Assembly (NCBI GenBank): GCA_964584495.1
Contig: CAZPAH010000055.1
Location: forward strand, 1 to 17,845
DNA length: 17,845 bases
Direction: 5' to 3'
Origin: CAZPAH01 sp964584495
GTDB lineage: Bacteria > Krumholzibacteriota > Krumholzibacteriia > Krumholzibacteriales > Krumholzibacteriaceae
Made by a program: the position numbers and the translations under genes. Below are positions 13,538 to 17,845 of this stretch, one piece after another; the first letter of the stretch is position 1, and every line of letters starts with the position of its first letter. The notes beneath the pieces were generated by a model. That model had not been told where the DNA came from. It worked only from the letters and a program-made list of their open reading frames with translations, and ran no database searches.

Positions 13538-14866
13538 TCAACTTCCGCTCACGCTCAAACCCTCAACGATCACGGACGGCGCCCCATACTGCCCCATGAA
13601 AACGAGATCGCTTCCGATCTCCCTTATACCGGCCAGCAGGTCGAGTATATTGCCGCTCAGGGTCAACTCGGAAACGGGTTGCTTCTTCTCGCCGTTCTTG
13701 AGGTAATACCCGTTTATTCCTACCGAGAAATCACCCGACATCGAGTCGGCCGTATGCATTCCCATTATATTCTGAATATAGATGCCTTCACCGAGATCCG
13801 CCATCATTTCGGACTGAGCTCTAGGGCCCGGAACAACAAAGAGGTTTGTCGCGCCCGGTAGGGGCAGATTCTTGAAGGTTTCTCTTACCGCGTTCGCCGT
13901 GGGAGTGACTCCCATTTTCCTCGCCGAGTACATGTTATGCAGATACCCCTTCAGCACGCCTGAATCGACGATCCGGTATTTCCTCCTCGGAGTGCCTTCG
14001 TCATCGAAGGAAGCGTTGAAACACCCGTCAGCCATGAACGGATCGTCGACTATAGAAAGGATATCGGGCGCGATCATATTCCCGGTTTTTTCCGCCAGGA
14101 TCGAAGTCCCTTTAACAACCATCTCGGCGGATAGTATCTGCATCAGCAGGTAGACGATCTCGGTGAACGCCGGACCGTCGACTATCACCATGTACCTGCC
14201 GGTCTCTATCTGGCGACAATCGAGCAGTGAGGAAGCCCTCCGGGACGCTTCCCTGCCCACCGATTCGAAATCAAGAAGGGCCGGGTCGATTGACTGGGAG
14301 TAGTACCATCCGCTCCGCAACTCCTCTTTTTTCCTAGCTACCGCGGCTATCGAGCAGGAACATGCCCCCCTTTTCTCACGGCGGAAGAATCCCCTCGTTC
14401 CCGCTACAAAGACCTCTCCCTCGATCTCCGAATATCCGGCGCCCTCGGTGTTGACTATCGAACCGCCGAAACCGAGCGCCGCTTTTTCCATCTCCTTTAC
14501 TTTATCTATCTTCAAGCTGTTATCGATCGAACCGGTCAACGGGCCCGCGTTCGGCTCCGCCACGGAATCCTCCACATTATCGGCCAGGACGTCGATGTCC
14601 ATGGCAGAGGCTCCGGCAGAGTTCGCCTCAGCCTCCCTGAAAGCCGATTCGAGGCCGCCGGCGGAAAGTTCGCTGGAGAACGAATGCCCGATACGCCCCT
14701 CACGCACCAACCTTATACCGATTCCCGAATCTGTCGACCTGTCGATCGATTCCACCTCGCCCCTATAGACCTCCACCTGAAAACTGCTTGTCACCTCGCC
14801 GTACACTTCGCACTCATACCCTCTACGAGAGGCTATATCCAGGATCCTGCCGATTCCGTCCTCCAA
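13538..14866 (-). CDS. pmbA: TldD/PmbA family protein, PmbA (TldE) type
   Basis: The TldD-TldE heterodimer is a cytoplasmic protease that trims peptides such as microcin precursors; in E. coli TldE (PmbA) is the partner without the zinc motif. The 442-residue product fits TldE: no HExxxH is present, and the C-terminal domain holds the family run GMHTADSMSGDFSVGINGYY followed by KNGEKKQPVSELTLSGN. The N-terminal half has the expected DSGIGIRLVREGRIGHSFSS strand region. The start is TTG at 14866, with AGGAGG seven bases upstream overlapping the last base of the rodA TGA, so it is closely coupled to rodA (12 bases apart). No tldD lies in the window. TldD itself is excluded by the missing metal motif. 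Confidence 0.9.
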   Translation of the reverse strand: MEDGIGRILDIASRRGYECEVYGEVTSSFQVEVYRGEVESIDRSTDSGIGIRLVREGRIGHSFSSELSAGGLESAFREAEANSAGASAMDIDVLADNVEDSVAEPNAGPLTGSIDNSLKIDKVKEMEKAALGFGGSIVNTEGAGYSEIEGEVFVAGTRGFFRREKRGACSCSIAAVARKKEELRSGWYYSQSIDPALLDFESVGREASRRASSLLDCRQIETGRYMVIVDGPAFTEIVYLLMQILSAEMVVKGTSILAEKTGNMIAPDILSIVDDPFMADGCFNASFDDEGTPRRKYRIVDSGVLKGYLHNMYSARKMGVTPTANAVRETFKNLPLPGATNLFVVPGPRAQSEMMADLGEGIYIQNIMGMHTADSMSGDFSVGINGYYLKNGEKKQPVSELTLSGNILDLLAGIREIGSDLVFMGQYGAPSVIVEGLSVSGS

Positions 14867-14873
14867 GGGGAAA

Positions 14874-14879
14874 CCTCCT
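14874..14879 (-). promoter_or_regulatory. Ribosome binding site deciding the pmbA TTG start
   Basis: AGGAGG on the minus strand, seven bases before TTG at 14866 and touching the rodA stop codon. Confidence 0.75.
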
Positions 14880-16147
14880 CAATATTCATAGAAGCTTGCA
14901 CCGAAATTCATCAGCACACCCGCCAGAAAACAGGTTAAAAGCATCGAGCTGCCGCCATAGCTCAGAAGGGGCAGGGGAAGGCCGGTGACCGGCGCCAGGC
15001 CTATTGTCATACCGATATTGATTATCACGTGAAATGCAAAATATGAAGAAATCCCTATCGCCGCCAGGGAAGCGAATCTGTTTTTGACCTTCGTGGCAAG
15101 ATACAACCCCCTCGTGACGATAATCGCGAATAGGATCACCACCGCGATGGAACCGATAAATCCATTCTCCTCGGATAGTACCGAGTAAGCGAAATCGCTG
15201 TGCCGCTCGGGTAGGAAAGCGAACAGCTTCTGGGTCCCTTGCAGATATCCCTTGCCGGAGAATCCTCCGGAACCTATCGCAACCTTCGATTGGAATACCT
15301 GCCAGCCCATTCCCAGAATATCCGACTCGGGTTTGAAAAAAGCGAGGATTCTCCTCTGCTGGTATACCTTCAACCTTCCGATCAGGTTCGGTACGGCTAG
15401 CATCACTACGAGGTTGATCATGACAAGCATGATGCTCTGCATGAGCTTATGCCTGCGTCGGTACGCTATCACGAGTATTACCAGAAAGAATATCAACAGA
15501 GGATAGGGGTACGATCCCCTGGTGAATGCGCTTTCCGTATATATCGTCAGGAATGCGCTTATAACCGGCGACACGAAAAGTATCAGCATGTTCTCGCTGA
15601 GCCCTCTCCAGTACAGCATCGGAAAAAGCAGGGCGGGAAAGACCAGGGCCGTGCCCAAATCGGGTTGTTTCATTACCAGGAGAAAGGGCACCAGGGTTAT
15701 GATGAAGGAGATCGCCAGGATCCTTAGCTTGTTGGGGTCCTTTCTCTTTCCCGCCAGGAAGCGCGCGAGCAGGAATATCACCCCCGCTTTCATCACCTCG
15801 CTCGGCTGAAACCTGAATCCGCCCAGTATGATCCACCTGCTCGATCCCTTGGAAGGCTCTAGTAGGAGAACGACTATCAGAAAAATCAGGGCCAGGAAAT
15901 AGAAAATGACCGCGGTGCCTTCATAGTACCTGAAAGGTACGATGTAGGCCGCCATCATGACTAGCAACCCCGCAACAGACCAGACCAGCTGACGGTGAAA
16001 GAACCCGCCGTCGTCCGACCGGAAGGTATCCTTCAACTCTTCCGGGACATGCCCCACCGAATACAGGTTCATCAATCCGATGATTATCAGGGCAAGAATC
16101 GAAATGAAGATCGGCCATTCGAAATTATGAAAGAACCTCTCTCCCAA
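14879..16147 (-). CDS. rodA: Rod shape-determining glycosyltransferase RodA
   Basis: RodA is the SEDS-family peptidoglycan polymerase of the elongasome; it joins lipid II units and works with PBP2. The 422-residue membrane protein has about ten hydrophobic helices. Family motifs are QPD163LG in the central loop, with the Asp matching the essential Asp of SEDS enzymes, LPERHSD318FAYSVLSEENGFIG, and the closing GLPLPLLSYGGSS. PLPLLSYGG occurs in both RodA and FtsW, but the mrdA neighbour makes RodA the better call. It is somewhat longer than E. coli RodA (370), with extra residues near the N-terminus (34-50). The start is TTG at 16147, with AGAGGAG (complement at 16154-16160) six bases upstream. 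mrdA ends 36 bases upstream, pmbA follows. Confidence 0.96.
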   Translation of the reverse strand: MGERFFHNFEWPIFISILALIIIGLMNLYSVGHVPEELKDTFRSDDGGFFHRQLVWSVAGLLVMMAAYIVPFRYYEGTAVIFYFLALIFLIVVLLLEPSKGSSRWIILGGFRFQPSEVMKAGVIFLLARFLAGKRKDPNKLRILAISFIITLVPFLLVMKQPDLGTALVFPALLFPMLYWRGLSENMLILFVSPVISAFLTIYTESAFTRGSYPYPLLIFFLVILVIAYRRRHKLMQSIMLVMINLVVMLAVPNLIGRLKVYQQRRILAFFKPESDILGMGWQVFQSKVAIGSGGFSGKGYLQGTQKLFAFLPERHSDFAYSVLSEENGFIGSIAVVILFAIIVTRGLYLATKVKNRFASLAAIGISSYFAFHVIINIGMTIGLAPVTGLPLPLLSYGGSSMLLTCFLAGVLMNFGASFYEY

Positions 16148-16153
16148 TACTGG

Positions 16154-16160
16154 CTCCTCT
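16154..16160 (-). promoter_or_regulatory. Ribosome binding site deciding the rodA TTG start
   Basis: AGAGGAG on the minus strand, six bases before TTG at 16147; the next in-frame Met codon is 25 codons inside, past the first membrane helix. Confidence 0.65.
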
Positions 16161-16183
16161 CGGGACCGGCGGCCGGTCGAATC

Positions 16184-17845
16184 TCAGCCGCCCTTCCTTT
16201 CCGTTGGATCCTGCCTGTCGGCACGACCGGCCGGCAAGGCGATCGCCTTTGCCGGTTGAAAATAGTCGGTGAATATCCTTCTCGCCAGCGGAGCGGCCTT
16301 CGAGCCTCCATGCCCTGCGTTCTCCAGTATAATCGCGATAGCGATTTCAGGATCCTCGACAGGCGCGTAGGCGACAAAGAGGGCGTGATCCACTCCGGGG
16401 TTCTGTGCCGTCCCGGTCTTGCCCGCTATCCTTATGCCGGGCACTGAAGCGGCCCTCCCGGTTCCTCCTTCCCCACTGACGACCTGCTCCATCGCCTCCG
16501 AGAGAAAATCTAGTATGCTCCGGTCGATCTGAGGAACGGGGGCGCTGACACGCCTGTTTTCGAAAATGATATTTCCATCGGCATCAACGATCCTGTAAAT
16601 CACATGAGGCTTGATACGATAACCGCCGTTCGCTATCATCGCGGTCATCTGGCAGAGCTGCAGGGGCGTTACGAGAACTTCCCCCTGACCGATAGCGTAA
16701 TTGAGAAGATGTCCCTTGGTCCACTTTCCCTTCCCAAACCGGTCGTCGAAATAGTGATGATCGGGAATGTTCCCCCTCGCCTCGCTGGGAAGATCTATAC
16801 CCGTCCTCCTACCCAGGCCGAATATCCTCGCCACGTAGGCGAGCTGGTCGGCGGTCAGCCGTTCCCCCAGCTGGTAGAAATATACGTCGCAGGAATTCAC
16901 TATCGCTTTGAAGAGGTTGGAGAAACCGTGGCCTTCGGGCTTCCAGCAACCGAAATTCCTGTTCCCGAATCTGTAGCTGCCGTAGCAGGGGGTGAGCAGC
17001 TCGTTTTTCCCTACAACTTCGTTCTGAAGCGCCGCGTAGGCGACCATCAGCTTGAATGTGGATGCCGGCGGATAGGTGGCCTGGACTACCCTATTGAATA
17101 GCGGCTTATCGGGATTATCGTGAAGCTCTCTCCATTTCTCCGGACTCACCCCTTCAATAAAAATGTTGGGGTGATATGTCGGACGGCTCGCCGCGGCGAG
17201 AATTGCCCCCGTCTTCGGATTCATCGCCACGATGCATCCCTTGTCCCAGTCGAAATTCCTTTCTATCGATCGCTGAAGCTCGATGTCTATGGTCAGGAAT
17301 ATCTCGCTTCCCGGCACCGGGGGGCGAGACTCCATAACCCCTTCTACTTCATCCCCTTCCATCATTCCATCGAACTCCCCTATGCGAAGACCGCCCGCGC
17401 TCGTCTCCACAAGGCGCACGCCGTCGCTCCCCCTGAGATACTTATCGCAGGTATATTCTATGCCTGTCCTCCCCCGGCTGTCGCCGGGAAGAAAATCGCC
17501 CGGCCCGTTCAACTCCCCGTCCGACACCTCTCCCACGTACCCGAGCAGGTGGGATGCAAGATCTCCCTCCGGATACTGTCGCCGGTGTTTCATCACGAGC
17601 TTGAAAAAGGGAAAAAGCGCCCTGCTTTCCATCAGGATGGATATCTGTCCCTTCCCGGCCGCCGGCACGACGGTCATCTCCCTGTCGTCGGAGTACCTTT
17701 CGCGCCACTCGCTCAGGTTATCGAGCAGCTTCTGCTCATCTATATCGAGCCACTCACAGGCGAGGGTGAGCCTTTCGGGATTCCTGCCGGCCTCGCCCGG
17801 CAGTATGTTGATTTGGTATATGGGAACGTTGACCACGAGTTTAGA
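16184..17845 (-). CDS. mrdA: Penicillin-binding protein 2 (5' partial)
   Basis: PBP2 is the class B transpeptidase that cross-links new peptidoglycan in the elongasome with RodA. The frame is open to the right edge, so the N-terminal anchor and the first part of the head domain lie outside the window; the GTG at 17836 is not a likely start. Counting from that GTG, the head domain with GYVGEVSDGEL and GRTGIEYTCDKYLRG occupies roughly the first 180 residues. The transpeptidase domain follows with S259-T-F-K, S315-C-D and K473-T-G, which are the nucleophile motif, the S-x-D form usual for PBP2, and the third box. All are intact. The C-terminal end is complete. rodA begins 36 bases downstream, as in the common mre-mrdA-rodA order. 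Confidence 0.96.
   Translation of the reverse strand, partial: SKLVVNVPIYQINILPGEAGRNPERLTLACEWLDIDEQKLLDNLSEWRERYSDDREMTVVPAAGKGQISILMESRALFPFFKLVMKHRRQYPEGDLASHLLGYVGEVSDGELNGPGDFLPGDSRGRTGIEYTCDKYLRGSDGVRLVETSAGGLRIGEFDGMMEGDEVEGVMESRPPVPGSEIFLTIDIELQRSIERNFDWDKGCIVAMNPKTGAILAAASRPTYHPNIFIEGVSPEKWRELHDNPDKPLFNRVVQATYPPASTFKLMVAYAALQNEVVGKNELLTPCYGSYRFGNRNFGCWKPEGHGFSNLFKAIVNSCDVYFYQLGERLTADQLAYVARIFGLGRRTGIDLPSEARGNIPDHHYFDDRFGKGKWTKGHLLNYAIGQGEVLVTPLQLCQMTAMIANGGYRIKPHVIYRIVDADGNIIFENRRVSAPVPQIDRSILDFLSEAMEQVVSGEGGTGRAASVPGIRIAGKTGTAQNPGVDHALFVAYAPVEDPEIAIAIILENAGHGGSKAAPLARRIFTDYFQPAKAIALPAGRADRQDPTERKGG

Noticed and set aside
16886..16894. S-C-D in place of S-x-N in the PBP2 second active-site box
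   Set aside because: An Asp at this place is usual for PBP2-type class B enzymes, so it is not a lost residue.
17834..17836. GTG at 17836 as the start of the PBP2 gene
   Set aside because: The frame stays open to the window edge and the usual membrane anchor is missing, so the gene is cut by the window and this codon is internal.
1..17845. CRISPR arrays, insertion sequences, phage genes, toxin-antitoxin or defence systems
   Set aside because: I saw no spaced direct repeats, no transposase, integrase or nuclease genes and no terminal inverted repeats; the gene content is housekeeping and envelope-related.

Overview
This window looks like a chromosomal, mostly housekeeping segment from an uncultured Gram-negative bacterium. 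It carries 15 protein genes (two cut by the window edges) and one tRNA. There is no rRNA, insertion sequence, phage gene or CRISPR array, and no gap longer than about 150 bases. Several features point to a lineage near the FCB superphylum, such as Krumholzibacteriota, Eisenbacteria or Latescibacterota. These are a secreted parallel beta-helix protein with a short W-x-x-I-K-A-x-Y-R tail, a rhomboid protease with a C-terminal tail of the type I recall from Bacteroidota-like genomes, DUF4097 and DUF885 envelope proteins, and strong AGGAGG ribosome sites used with many TTG starts. The placement is an inference from remembered family traits, not a search result.

Left part (1-6368), envelope and accessory genes. 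A DUF885-type lipoprotein that has lost its HExxPGH zinc motif is followed on the same strand by a DUF4097-type exported beta-solenoid. Convergent to these, on the minus strand, are a secreted beta-helix protein and then an exported YtcJ-type amidohydrolase. The beta-helix gene and a plus-strand rhomboid protease diverge from a short region carrying one recognisable promoter in each direction.

Middle part (6442-11757), minus strand, read right to left: fba, gapA, pgk, tpiA, secG, tRNA-Leu(GAG), terminator, DUF4446. The first four cover the aldolase-to-phosphoglycerate steps of glycolysis and gluconeogenesis and probably share a promoter just upstream of fba. secG has its own promoter and is followed within 24 bases by tRNA-Leu(GAG), as in the E. 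coli secG-leuU arrangement. A clear intrinsic terminator closes that unit. The DUF4446 membrane protein has its own promoter with a perfect TTGACA -35 box.

Right part (11781-17845), minus strand, read right to left: mrdA (PBP2, 5' end missing), rodA, pmbA/tldE-like, lgt, comF-like. This is an envelope-building operon: the elongasome transpeptidase and glycosyltransferase pair, a TldD/TldE-family protein, the lipoprotein diacylglyceryl transferase that would modify lipoproteins such as the one at the left edge, and a ComF-type phosphoribosyltransferase.

I found no convincing new multi-gene system. The best leads are the active-site-less DUF885 lipoprotein paired with a beta-solenoid of very regular 18/19-residue period, the conserved-looking C-terminal tail on the beta-helix protein, palindromes beside the fba and secG promoters, and the high share of TTG starts (5 of 14 visible starts).
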